Of a stretch of 64,000 nucleotides of DNA, positions 43,683-52,006 are shown one piece after another. A program made the translations under genes and the position numbers. The notes beneath the pieces were generated by a model. It had not been told where the DNA came from, did not search any database, and worked only from the letters and a program-made list of their open reading frames with translations. Source of the stretch: Bradyrhizobium arachidis (GTDB taxonomy: Bacteria; Pseudomonadota; Alphaproteobacteria; Rhizobiales; Xanthobacteraceae); NCBI RefSeq assembly GCF_024758505.1, contig NZ_CP077970.1:6324001-6388000 (forward strand), read 5' to 3'. The stretch's first letter is position 1; each line of letters opens with the position of its first letter.

Positions 43683-44453
43683 ATGGATCTCGGTCTCAAG
43701 GGACGAAACGCAGTCATCCTGGGCGGCACGCGTGGCATCGGGCGGGCTATTGCGGCGACGCTGGCGGGCGAAGGCGCCAATGTCGCGGTCTGCGCGCGCA
43801 ATGCGGATCAGGTGGCGGCCACGGTGGCCGAGTTGAAGGCGAGTGGTATCAGCGCAACGGGCGCCTCGGTCGACATCACCGACGGCGCCGCGCTAAAATC
43901 CTGGATCGACGGCGTCGCCAAGGAATTGGGCAGCGTCGACATGCTGTTCTCCAATGCCGGCGCGATGGCGCAAGGCGGCGATCCCGCATCGTGGGAGCAG
44001 AACTTTCGGCTCGACGTGCTCGGCGCCGTGCATGCGTTCGAGGCTGCGCGCCCCTTCCTTGAAGCCAGCGGCGAAAAGACCGGCGATGCCGCCTTCGTCA
44101 TCATCTCGTCGATATCAGCCGCGCAAGCCGACGCGGCCAGCTCCTACGGTCCGATCAAGGCAGCGCTGATCCACATGGCCAAGGGACTGGCGCGGCAATA
44201 TGCGGCCAAGAAGATCCGCGTCAACGTGGTGTCGCCGGGCACGGTCTATTTCAAGGGTGGCGTCTGGAACATGGTCGAGCAGAACATGCCCAAGCGCTAC
44301 GAGGATGCAATGCGCCGCAATCCATTGGGCCGGATGGCGACGCCGCAAGAGATCGCGAACGCGGCGGTGTTTCTGGCGAGCCCGGTGTCGTCGTTCACGA
44401 CGGGGTCGAATCTCGTCGTGGATGGCGCGATCTCGAACCGGGTGAATTTTTAG
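43683..44453 (+). CDS. SDR-family NAD(P)-dependent oxidoreductase
   Basis: A 256-residue classical short-chain dehydrogenase. The cofactor motif is Gly-Gly-Thr-Arg-Gly-Ile-Gly near residues 14-20, and Asn-Ala-Gly-Ala lies near 91. The usual catalytic Tyr-x-x-x-Lys appears as Ser-Ser-Tyr-Gly-Pro-Ile-Lys at about 153-159, after the Ser-Ser-Ile-Ser of the active-site strand. The cofactor-specificity strand has Cys-Ala-Arg-Asn, which favours NADP. The ATG at 43683 is chosen because the Rossmann fold starts right after it. Substrate unknown. Confidence 0.9.
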   Translation: MDLGLKGRNAVILGGTRGIGRAIAATLAGEGANVAVCARNADQVAATVAELKASGISATGASVDITDGAALKSWIDGVAKELGSVDMLFSNAGAMAQGGDPASWEQNFRLDVLGAVHAFEAARPFLEASGEKTGDAAFVIISSISAAQADAASSYGPIKAALIHMAKGLARQYAAKKIRVNVVSPGTVYFKGGVWNMVEQNMPKRYEDAMRRNPLGRMATPQEIANAAVFLASPVSSFTTGSNLVVDGAISNRVNF

Positions 44454-44474
44454 ACACTCGCGTCATCGTCGATC

Positions 44475-44535
44475 CGTCATCCTGAGGCGCGAGCCGTGCG
44501 ACGCGACGCGTCGCATGGGGAGCCTCGAAGGATGA
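44475..44535 (+). repeat. 61-bp palindromic repeat, gene-free copy (left)
   Basis: Begins CGTCATCCTGAGGCGCGAGC and ends GAGCCTCGAAGGATGA; it is the same 61-bp length and has the same ends as the two copies flanking the GIY-YIG gene. It is followed after 25 bp by an inverted partner. Confidence 0.82.
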
Positions 44536-44560
44536 ACGGCTCGGATGCAGCCGGGCCGTC

Positions 44561-44604
44561 GCCCTTCGAGGGCCGCTGAAGAAGCGGCCACCTCAGGGTG
44601 ACGG
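44561..44604 (-). repeat. shortened inverted partner of the 61-bp repeat
   Basis: Read on the minus strand it begins CCGTCACCCTGAGGTGGCCG and ends GGCCCTCGAAGGGC, a shorter and diverged member of the same family. With 44475-44535 it forms an inverted pair like that around the GIY-YIG gene but with no gene between. Confidence 0.65.
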
Positions 44605-44630
44605 TGATAGATCTGTCGTCGTGGCAAGCC

Positions 44631-47600
44631 TCAATGAAAATCCCGTGACGGCGGCAGGATGCGGACGTTGCGGGGGTGGCGGATTTTCTGCGCGGGCGTA
44701 TCGGCGTGGTCGCGGCGGTCGTCGTTGAGCGGCTCGATCAGCGCGGGACCGGCCGGCACCGGCGGCTTGCGGGTGAGCGCGTCATTGGCAAGGCCGATCA
44801 GATCGTGCGAGCGGTCGATCATGCGCTGGGCCACCAGATGCGTGACCTCTTCGGGGCTGCTCTGGATATAGCCCTCGACCAGGACGAGGCGCGCGCCCAT
44901 CACCTCTTTACGGTACTGCTCCATCACTTTCGGCCACACCACGATATTGGCGATGCCGGTTTCGTCCTCCAGCGTCATGAACACGACGCCATTGGCGCTG
45001 CCCGGCCGCTGCCGCACCAGCACCACGCCGGCGCAGCGGACGCGGCGACGGTCGTTCCTGTGCGAGACGTCCGTGCAGGGGATCACGCGCTCCTTCGTGA
45101 ACATCTCCCGCAAAAATTCCATCGGATGCCCCTTCAGCGACAGGCGGATGGTCTGATAATCGGCGACCACCTGCTCGGGCCGCGGCATCACCGGCAGCGG
45201 CTTTGCATGCTCGTCCGGCTGCTCGCGGGCTGTGGCGGCCTCGAACAGCGGCAGCGGCACATCGTCGGGCAAGCGCCGCACCTGCCACAGCGCCTCGCGG
45301 TGGTCGAGCCCGAGCGAGCGGAACGCATCGGCGTCCGCAAGCAGGATCAACGCGCGCTTGGGCAGGCCGGTGTCGCGGGCGAAGTCTTCGAGCGAGGTGA
45401 AGGGACGGCGGTTGCGGGCGGCGACGATGCGGTCGGCCCAGTCTTCCCGGTCATTCCGGGGCGACGCGTCAGCGTCGAACCCGGAATCCATTCCGCCAGG
45501 CGTATGCGGCCCGATGGATTCCGGGTTCGCGCTTCGCGCGCCCCGGAATGACAGTTGAGAGAGTTTCAGTCTCTCCTCGTCTTCATCCAGCCAGTGAAAG
45601 CCGTCGATCTGGCGGAACCCCAGGCGCACAGCGCAGTATTTGCCGCTCCCCTCCTCCAGCGTGTTCTGCGCAAAGCTGTGGGAGACGTCGATCTGGCGCA
45701 CCTCGACGCCGTTCTTGCGGGCATCGCCGACGATCTGCGCCGGGGCGTAAAAGCCCATCGGCTGCGAATTGAGCAGCCCGCAGCAGAACGCATCGGGATG
45801 ATAATGCTTCAGCCAGGACGAGATATAGACGAGCTGGGCAAAGCTCGCGGCATGGCTCTCCGGGAAGCCGTAGGAGCCAAACCCCTTGATCTGCTCAAAA
45901 CAGTTTTTGGCAAACTCCGGGTCGTAACCGCGCCGGATCATGTTGCCGATCATCTTTTCCTCGAACTTGCCGATGGTGCCGACATTGCGAAACGTCGCCA
46001 TTGAGCGGCGCAGGCCGTTGGCCTCCTCCGAGGTGAACTTTGCCGCCTCGATCGCGATCCGCATCGCCTGTTCCTGGAACAGGGGCACGCCGAGCGTCTT
46101 GTGCAGGACCTTGTAGAGCTCGTCCGGCTCGCCGTGATCGGGCGACGGTGACGGATAATTCTCCTTCTCGACCCCGTTCCGCCGCCGCAAATAAGGATGC
46201 ACCATGTCGCCCTGGATCGGTCCGGGACGCACGATCGCGACCTCGATGACGAGGTCGTAGAAAGTTTGCGGCTTCAGGCGCGGCAGCATGTTCATCTGCG
46301 CACGGCTCTCGACCTGGAACACGCCGAGCGATTCTCCGCGGCACAGCATGTCGTAGACGTTCTTGTCATCCTGCGGGACGCTGGCCAGCACGTAGCGCTC
46401 ACCCTTGTGATCGGCGATCAGGTCAAAGCATTTGCGGATGCAGGTCAGCATGCCCAGCGCCAGCACGTCGACCTTCATCATGTTGAGCGCGTCGACGTCG
46501 TCCTTGTCCCATTCGATGAAGGTGCGGTCGTCCATTGCGGCATTACCGATCGGCACATAGGTGTCGAGCCGGTCCTGCGTCAGCACATAGCCGCCGACAT
46601 GCTGCGAGAGGTGACGCGGAAATTCGATCAATTCGGTCGCAAGGTCGACCGCGAGGCTGATCATGGGATTTTTGGGATCGAGTCCGGCCTGCTTGACCTG
46701 CATGTCGTTGAGGCCCTTGCCCCAGCTTCCCCAGACGGTGTCGGCGAGCGCGGCAGTGACGTCCTCCGTCAGCCCGAGTGCCTTGCCAACGTCGCGGATG
46801 GCACTACGCGGGCGATAATGGATGATGGTGGCAATGATCGCGGCACGATGACGGCCGTAGCGGCGATAGACATATTGCATCACCTCCTCGCGCCGCGAAT
46901 GCTCGAAATCGACGTCGATGTCCGGCGGCTCCAGCCGCTCCTTGGAGATGAAGCGCTCGAACAGCAGATCGACCTTGGTCGGATCGACCGAGGTGATGCC
47001 GAGCACGTAGCATACGGCGGAATTCGCCGCCGAGCCGCGGCCCTGGCACAAAATGTTCTGGCTGCGCGCATAGTGCACGATGTCGTGCACGGTGAGGAAG
47101 TAATGCGCGTATTTCAGCTCTGATATCAGCGCGAGCTCTTTCTTCAACGTGGCGCGCAGCGTGTCCGATATCTTGCCGCCAAAATATTTTTGCACACCCG
47201 CCCAGGTCAGATCTTCCAGATGCCCTTGCGCGGTCTTGCCCGGCGGCACTGGCTCGTCCGGATACTGGTATTTGAGCTGATCGAGCGAGAAGACGATTTT
47301 ATCGGCGAAGCGCATGGTCTCCGCGATCGCCTCCGGGAGGTCGCGGAACAGGCGCGCCATTTCCTGCGGAGGTTTGAGAAAGCGCTCGGCATTGGCTTGG
47401 AGCTTTTTGCCGACCGCCTCGATCGTGGTCTTTTCCCGGATGCAGGTCAGCACGTCCTGCAACGGGCGGCGCGCAGGGTGGTGATAGAGCACCTCGTTGG
47501 TTGCCAGCAGCGGCACACCGGCCTTGGCTGCGAGCGCATGAAGCAGGGCCAGGCGGCGCTTGTCGTCGCCACGATAGACGAGGCTTGCGGCCAGCCACAC

Positions 47601-48080
47601 GCCTTCGGCGCGGCTCGTCTTCAGCCTTGAGAGAACGTCCAGCGCTCTCCCAGCTTCAAAGCGATGCGGCAGCGTCAGGATCAGAAGCTGGCCTTCGGCA
47701 AACTCCAGGAGATCATCGAAGCGGAGATGGCACTCGCCCTTCTCAATGCGTTCGATATTGTCGCCGCGCTTGCCTTTCGTGAGCAACTGGCACAGCCGGC
47801 CATAGGCGGCGCGATCGCAGGGATAGACGAGGATGTCGGGCGTGCCGTCGATGAAGACGATGCGCGCGCCGATCAGGAGCTTTGGTTTGTAGGGCAGCTC
47901 GGAATTATCGAGCTCCTTGTAGGCGCGCACGATTCCGGCGAGCGTGTTGTGATCGGCAATGCCGATCGCAGGCAGCCCCAAGACGGCGGCCTGGTGCACA
48001 TAGGCGCGCGGATCCGAGCCGCCGCGCAGGAACGAGAAGTTTGTGGTGACGCCGATCTCGGCATAGGCAGGCGCACTCAT
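44631..48080 (-). CDS. dnaE2: error-prone DNA polymerase DnaE2 (ImuC)
   Basis: About 1149 residues of a C-family polymerase alpha subunit. The PHP domain starts the protein (Tyr-Ala-Glu-Ile-Gly-Val-Thr-Thr-Asn-Phe-Ser-Phe-Leu-Arg-Gly-Gly-Ser). The palm has Pro-Asp-Ile-Asp-Val-Asp-Phe-Glu, with the catalytic Asp pair. The C-terminus has the OB domain typical of DnaE2 and lacks the DnaE1 clamp tail. It performs translesion synthesis with ImuA and ImuB. The ATG at 48080 overlaps the imuB stop (ATGA). Residues about 843-877 are encoded by a palindromic repeat inserted in frame, just before Trp-Ala-Asp-Arg-Ile-Val-Ala-Ala-Arg of the helix-hairpin-helix region. Confidence 0.95.
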   Translation of the reverse strand: MSAPAYAEIGVTTNFSFLRGGSDPRAYVHQAAVLGLPAIGIADHNTLAGIVRAYKELDNSELPYKPKLLIGARIVFIDGTPDILVYPCDRAAYGRLCQLLTKGKRGDNIERIEKGECHLRFDDLLEFAEGQLLILTLPHRFEAGRALDVLSRLKTSRAEGVWLAASLVYRGDDKRRLALLHALAAKAGVPLLATNEVLYHHPARRPLQDVLTCIREKTTIEAVGKKLQANAERFLKPPQEMARLFRDLPEAIAETMRFADKIVFSLDQLKYQYPDEPVPPGKTAQGHLEDLTWAGVQKYFGGKISDTLRATLKKELALISELKYAHYFLTVHDIVHYARSQNILCQGRGSAANSAVCYVLGITSVDPTKVDLLFERFISKERLEPPDIDVDFEHSRREEVMQYVYRRYGRHRAAIIATIIHYRPRSAIRDVGKALGLTEDVTAALADTVWGSWGKGLNDMQVKQAGLDPKNPMISLAVDLATELIEFPRHLSQHVGGYVLTQDRLDTYVPIGNAAMDDRTFIEWDKDDVDALNMMKVDVLALGMLTCIRKCFDLIADHKGERYVLASVPQDDKNVYDMLCRGESLGVFQVESRAQMNMLPRLKPQTFYDLVIEVAIVRPGPIQGDMVHPYLRRRNGVEKENYPSPSPDHGEPDELYKVLHKTLGVPLFQEQAMRIAIEAAKFTSEEANGLRRSMATFRNVGTIGKFEEKMIGNMIRRGYDPEFAKNCFEQIKGFGSYGFPESHAASFAQLVYISSWLKHYHPDAFCCGLLNSQPMGFYAPAQIVGDARKNGVEVRQIDVSHSFAQNTLEEGSGKYCAVRLGFRQIDGFHWLDEDEERLKLSQLSFRGARSANPESIGPHTPGGMDSGFDADASPRNDREDWADRIVAARNRRPFTSLEDFARDTGLPKRALILLADADAFRSLGLDHREALWQVRRLPDDVPLPLFEAATAREQPDEHAKPLPVMPRPEQVVADYQTIRLSLKGHPMEFLREMFTKERVIPCTDVSHRNDRRRVRCAGVVLVRQRPGSANGVVFMTLEDETGIANIVVWPKVMEQYRKEVMGARLVLVEGYIQSSPEEVTHLVAQRMIDRSHDLIGLANDALTRKPPVPAGPALIEPLNDDRRDHADTPAQKIRHPRNVRILPPSRDFH
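45450..45552. repeat. palindromic repeat inserted in frame within dnaE2
   Basis: GTCATTCCGGGGCG at 45450-45463 pairs with CGCCCCGGAATGAC at 45539-45552, and CGAACCCGGAATCCA at 45476-45490 pairs with TGGATTCCGGGTTCG at 45515-45529, both perfect. The same terminal sequences bound the intergenic copy at 53686-53786. On the coding strand it is read through as about 35 codons (Phe-Arg-Gly-Ala-Arg-Ser-Ala-Asn-Pro-Glu-Ser and onward). Confidence 0.92.
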
Positions 48081-49672
48081 GCGAACAGCCCATGTACATA
48101 CCAACCGGGAGACATCGGCTTGCCTTCGTCGTCGAACACCTCACCCTCGTAAAGGCCGTCGCGAAAAATCCAGAACCGCAGGCCTTCGGCATCCTCGACG
48201 CGGAAATAATCCCGCGTGAACTGTTTGCCATCCTGCTTCCACCATTCCATGGCGATGCGCTCGGGCCCTTCCACCCGCACCACGGCATGCAGTGCGCGCC
48301 GCCAGGTGAACTGGTGCGGCGGCCCGTCCGGCACGGTCGCGAACGGCACCTTGATCGGCTCGGGCCGCTCGAACAGCCGCAAAGGGCGCAGCGGCGGCTC
48401 GCTCTCGGTGCGCGCGGGCCACTCGGCCTGGGTCGCGGCGGCGAGATGATGCTGCGCCGATACGGCCAGCACCGCGCGCTCCGGAATATGCGTATCCTGC
48501 GGCAGGTGCATGACGACGCGCTTTCCGCCGATGCGCGCGGCGATGCGGTCGATCAGCGCGGCGAGCTCGTCATTGTCATGGACATGGGAATCGAGATCGC
48601 GCTGCTCCTGCACCACGATCTCGGTGCGGCTCGCCGACAGGCGGACCATGTCGAAACCGAAACCGGGATCGAGGGGATCGGCGAGCGCATCGAGGCGCTC
48701 GCGGAACAGACGATCGATGATCGCGCTTTTCGTGACGGGCCGCCCGGTCTCGACCATGATCGACCGCACCGCGCCGTCAGTGCGGAAGAACGAGGCCTCC
48801 AGCCGCCGCGCGCCCTTGCCCTGCTTCTCCATGGAGGTAACAAGCGTGTCGGCAAGCCGCGACAGCGTCATCGCGATCATGGTGTCGGTCGCGATCGGTT
48901 CGGCAAAGCGCTTCTCCACGATGTAATCGGGCAGCGGCTTTCGCGGATTGATCGGTGCATCGCCCTGCCCCAGCGCATGCGTGAGCAACGTGGAAAACCG
49001 CGCGCCGAAACGCGCGGTGATCTCATGCGGCGCGCGCGAGGCGACATCGCCGATTGTTTTGAGCCCGGCGCGACGCAGCCCCGTCGTGATGGCCTCGTCG
49101 GCGCCGAGCATGGATACGGGCAATGCGCCGATCGCCTCCGCTTCCGCGCCGTCGGCGACGATGGTGCCGGAGGCCTGACGCGTCAGCGTACGCGCGCACA
49201 CCGAGGTGCTGGCAATCGCCGCGCTGACGGCAAAGCCCTGCCGCGCCAACGCACGAACGAGTGCCTGCAACAGCGCAGCTTCGCCGCCGAACAGATGCGC
49301 GCAGCCGGTGATGTCCAAAAACAGCCCGTGCGGCGGATCGAGCGCCACCAGCGGCGTGAAGCGATCGCACCAGTCGGCGATATCCCCTAACGTCTTGGCA
49401 TCCGCCACGACATCGGCGTCGAACACTTTTAATTCAGGACAGATGGCGCGGGCATTGGCCAGCGGCAGGCCGATATGCAGGCCGAGGCGCGAGGCCGCCT
49501 CGTCGAGCGCATAGATCGAGAGCGCGTTGCTTTCCTTTGCAACAACGATGCTCGCTTCATCGCTAGCTGGCGCGGCGCTGCTCCCCGACAAAACCCGCTT
49601 GATGCGGTCGATGGGCAGGCGCGGCAGCCACAGGCTGAGGATACGCCGACGGTTCACTGAATTGGCACTCAT
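48077..49672 (-). CDS. imuB: Y-family-like polymerase subunit ImuB
   Basis: A 531-residue ImuB. The N-terminal Y-family fold is visible as Leu-Ser-Leu-Trp-Leu-Pro-Arg-Leu-Pro-Ile-Asp-Arg and Leu-Asp-Ile-Thr-Gly-Cys-Ala-His-Leu-Phe-Gly-Gly. ImuB proteins lack the full set of catalytic acids and act as the hub that joins ImuA, DnaE2 and the sliding clamp. A long C-terminal region (about 390-531) is typical. The ATG at 49672 has GGAAG just upstream, and the conserved fold begins ten residues later. The start lies 110 bases inside imuA, and the end overlaps dnaE2 by four bases. Confidence 0.92.
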   Translation of the reverse strand: MSANSVNRRRILSLWLPRLPIDRIKRVLSGSSAAPASDEASIVVAKESNALSIYALDEAASRLGLHIGLPLANARAICPELKVFDADVVADAKTLGDIADWCDRFTPLVALDPPHGLFLDITGCAHLFGGEAALLQALVRALARQGFAVSAAIASTSVCARTLTRQASGTIVADGAEAEAIGALPVSMLGADEAITTGLRRAGLKTIGDVASRAPHEITARFGARFSTLLTHALGQGDAPINPRKPLPDYIVEKRFAEPIATDTMIAMTLSRLADTLVTSMEKQGKGARRLEASFFRTDGAVRSIMVETGRPVTKSAIIDRLFRERLDALADPLDPGFGFDMVRLSASRTEIVVQEQRDLDSHVHDNDELAALIDRIAARIGGKRVVMHLPQDTHIPERAVLAVSAQHHLAAATQAEWPARTESEPPLRPLRLFERPEPIKVPFATVPDGPPHQFTWRRALHAVVRVEGPERIAMEWWKQDGKQFTRDYFRVEDAEGLRFWIFRDGLYEGEVFDDEGKPMSPGWYVHGLFA

Positions 49673-50357
49673 CACACTTCCATTCCATGATCCACCGCCC
49701 GACCGGGCCATGACGATTGCGCACGAGCTCGGCATCGAACATCGGCGCGCCCCAGGCACTCCAGACTGAGCCCGGCGGCGAATGCGCCGCGCGCAGCATC
49801 CATCTTGTCTCGGCCGTCGATGGCGACGGGTTTGCCGCCATCCGCAGCAGCAGCCCGGTTGCGCCTGAAGCCTGTGCGGCAAGCGTCAGCTTGCGGCTCG
49901 CCACGAGATCGAACTGCCTCGCCTCACCCCAGAGCTCGAGCACGACGGCGCCGAGCGCATCGCAGGCGAGCGCGTCGGCCGTTGTCCGCAGGGCGGCCTC
50001 CGCATCGGCGGCACGCACCATCACCACACGGCGCGGATCGAGGCCGAGCTCGGCGAGCCCGCTCATCGACAACGCGCCCGCTTCCAATTCAGAAAAGTCC
50101 TGACGCACCCACAGCAGCGGCCGGCGCGCCGACACGCGGCCCGCAAGCCCCGTCACGAACCCCGTTGCGGCCGTGCCCTGGCGTCCTTCGCAAAACACCT
50201 CGTGGATCGCCGCGCGGGCAAGCCCGCCCTGCAGCACGCGATCGGCTTCCGGGTGGCCGAGCGCGACGCGATCGTGATGATGCGCGGCATCCGACGTCTC
50301 GATGCGCTCGATCTGGCCGCGCAAAGCCGCAAGCGCGCTTCCACGTGCGCCGCTCAT
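49563..50357 (-). CDS. imuA: SOS mutasome protein ImuA (RecA/SulA-like)
   Basis: A 264-residue RecA-fold protein. The ImuA pattern Leu-Arg-Gly-Gln-Ile-Glu-Arg-Ile-Glu is followed by Ala-Ala-Ile-His-Glu-Val-Phe and Arg-Pro-Leu-Leu-Trp-Val, with Val-Val-Leu-Glu-Leu-Trp-Gly later. It binds RecA/ImuB and is needed for DnaE2-dependent mutagenesis. I use the ATG at 50357, which has GAAGGAG about eight bases upstream. An ATG at 50420 is three bases from the LexA box and would leave no room for a leader. The last 36 codons overlap imuB in another frame and encode a Pro/Ala-rich tail. Confidence 0.9.
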   Translation of the reverse strand: MSGARGSALAALRGQIERIETSDAAHHHDRVALGHPEADRVLQGGLARAAIHEVFCEGRQGTAATGFVTGLAGRVSARRPLLWVRQDFSELEAGALSMSGLAELGLDPRRVVMVRAADAEAALRTTADALACDALGAVVLELWGEARQFDLVASRKLTLAAQASGATGLLLRMAANPSPSTAETRWMLRAAHSPPGSVWSAWGAPMFDAELVRNRHGPVGRWIMEWKCDECQFSEPSAYPQPVAAAPAHRPHQAGFVGEQRRAS

Positions 50358-50422
50358 GCTCGCCGCTCCTTCAGGGATGGGTCGCCGGGGCTCAAAAAGC
50401 AGAACCACCGGCTGGTTCATTT

Positions 50423-50437
50423 GTTCATGATATGTTC
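50423..50437 (-). promoter_or_regulatory. LexA box (alphaproteobacterial type)
   Basis: On the minus strand GAACATATCATGAAC is a perfect GAAC-N7-GAAC direct repeat, the known LexA site of alphaproteobacteria. A third GAAC follows four bases later. It sits just downstream of the predicted -10 of imuA, where LexA would block transcription of imuA-imuB-dnaE2 until DNA damage. Confidence 0.88.
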
Positions 50438-50440
50438 TAA

Positions 50441-50469
50441 TATAAAGCTAACAGGCCCATGAGAGTCAA
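50441..50469 (-). promoter_or_regulatory. predicted sigma70 promoter of imuA-imuB-dnaE2
   Basis: On the minus strand TTGACT (50469-50464) is separated by 17 bases from TTTATA (50446-50441), a good housekeeping promoter for this GC-rich genome. The LexA box begins four bases after the -10. Confidence 0.6.
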
Positions 50470-50521
50470 TCGAATTGGCGCCTCTGCGGATTCATGAGCG
50501 GAATCAAAGGGATTCAACGCC

Positions 50522-51910
50522 ATGCAGCTCATCATTCTGACCAGCGAGACGGATTTCGACGGCTGGCGCACGGCCGCGCGGTCGCTAGCGCTTCATCGGA
50601 TCGATCCGGCGGACGTGACCTGGACGGTAAGGGGTCAAAACCAGGTGCCATCAGGCCTGTCCGAAGCATCAAATCTTCCACCGGTCGAGACTGAAACCAC
50701 GTTCAGCGTGCCGGCCAATTTCATCGAGCTCGCGCGGATCGCGATCCTGCATCGCGACGACGAACGTTTCGCGTTGCTCTATCGCCTGCTGTGGCGATTG
50801 AAGGCCGACCATGATCTGCTCGCGGCGATGACCGATCCCGACGTGGCGCAGGCGAGCGCGATGGTCAATGCCGTGCGGCGCGATGCGCAGCGGATGCGCG
50901 AAATCGTCCGCTTCCGCGAGATCGGACGCGAGCACAAGGCGCATTACGCCGCCTGGTTCGCGCCGGAGCATCACATCGTCGAATTCACCGCACCGTTTTT
51001 CGCGCGGCGCTTTGCCGACATGCCCTGGTCGATCCTCACGCCTGATGTCTGCGCCCATTGGGATGGTCACGCTGTTACCTTCACGCCGGGCATCAACCAG
51101 ATGGAGATGCCGGCCCCGAGCAAATTGGAGGAAACCTGGCGCCGCCATTTTCAGGCAAAGCCATCATCGGTGGACGCGCCCGGAAAGCGACGGAGGAACC
51201 TGCCGGAGGCTTCGATACTTGAACCTCTGCTTTCCGACGCCGAGCGCTGGACCGGCGGACGGATGATCCCGCGCGCGGAGACATCAATGGCACGCAAGCC
51301 CGCCGCCGATAATCTGGAAACACTCCGCGAGGAGGCCGCCCATTGCCGCGCCTGCCCGCTGTGGAAGGACGCCACGCAAACCGTATTCGGCGAGGGGCCG
51401 AAGAACGCCACCATCATGCTGGTCGGCGAGCAGCCCGGCGACAAGGAAGACCTTGCCGGCCATCCCTTCGTCGGACCGGCCGGCCAGATGCTCGACCGCG
51501 CGCTGGAAGAGGCCGGGGTCGATCGCAAGAAGGTCTACGTCACCAACGCGGTGAAGCATTTCAAATTCTTAGCCCGCGGAAAGATCCGTCTGCACCAGAG
51601 GCCGAATACGCCGGAGATCAGGGCTTGCCGGCAATGGTATGAACGGGAAATCTCAGTAATCGATCCCGCCCTCGTCGTCGCGATGGGCGCGACCGCCGCA
51701 CAAAGCGTGTTCGGCAAGATCATGCCGATCGGCAAGAATCGCGGCCGGCTGATCGACCTTGCCGACGGCCGCAAGGCGCTGGTCACCGTGCACCCGTCCT
51801 ATCTGCTGCGGCTGCCGGACGAGGAAGCCAAGAAGCTGGAATATCAACGCTTCGTCGATGACCTCAGGATCGCCGCCGGCTTGCAGGCGAAAACCCCGCG
51901 CGCGGCCTGA
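50522..51910 (+). CDS. udgX: DUF4130-UdgX fusion, uracil-DNA-binding repair protein
   Basis: A 462-residue two-domain protein. Residues 1-230 match the DUF4130/TIGR03915 putative repair domain (Phe-Asp-Gly-Trp-Arg, Arg-Phe-Arg-Glu, Tyr-Ala-Ala-Trp-Phe-Ala-Pro-Glu-His, Phe-Phe-Ala-Arg-Arg-Phe). Residues 262-452 are UdgX: Cys275 and Cys278, the uracil pocket Gly-Glu-Gln-Pro-Gly-Asp at 302-307, Val-Lys-His346, Cys369 and His-Pro-Ser-Tyr-Leu-Leu-Arg from 424. UdgX proteins form a covalent adduct with uracil-DNA through a His in a Lys-Arg-Arg-Ile-His loop. Here the loop reads Lys-Ile-Arg-Leu-His with the key His358 kept. It is divergent from the SOS operon. Confidence 0.9.
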   Translation: MQLIILTSETDFDGWRTAARSLALHRIDPADVTWTVRGQNQVPSGLSEASNLPPVETETTFSVPANFIELARIAILHRDDERFALLYRLLWRLKADHDLLAAMTDPDVAQASAMVNAVRRDAQRMREIVRFREIGREHKAHYAAWFAPEHHIVEFTAPFFARRFADMPWSILTPDVCAHWDGHAVTFTPGINQMEMPAPSKLEETWRRHFQAKPSSVDAPGKRRRNLPEASILEPLLSDAERWTGGRMIPRAETSMARKPAADNLETLREEAAHCRACPLWKDATQTVFGEGPKNATIMLVGEQPGDKEDLAGHPFVGPAGQMLDRALEEAGVDRKKVYVTNAVKHFKFLARGKIRLHQRPNTPEIRACRQWYEREISVIDPALVVAMGATAAQSVFGKIMPIGKNRGRLIDLADGRKALVTVHPSYLLRLPDEEAKKLEYQRFVDDLRIAAGLQAKTPRAA

Positions 51911-52006
51911 AGACAGGGGGAAACCGCCCCTCGGGCGCCCCCTGTCATCCCACCTTCAAATCCGTCGGTGAAAATGGCCCCATCAGAAAAGTAGGGGGCG
52001 TTTCGC

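Noticed and set aside
44475..44604. CRISPR-like array at the clustered repeats
   Set aside because: Only two units, in inverted rather than direct orientation and of unequal length, with no spacers of constant size and no cas gene.
50522..51910. UdgX thought to lack a fourth iron-sulfur ligand because no fourth Cys is present
   Set aside because: The position that is Cys in family 4 glycosylases (after Val-Lys) is His346 here, as expected for UdgX, so Cys275, Cys278, His346 and Cys369 can form the site.
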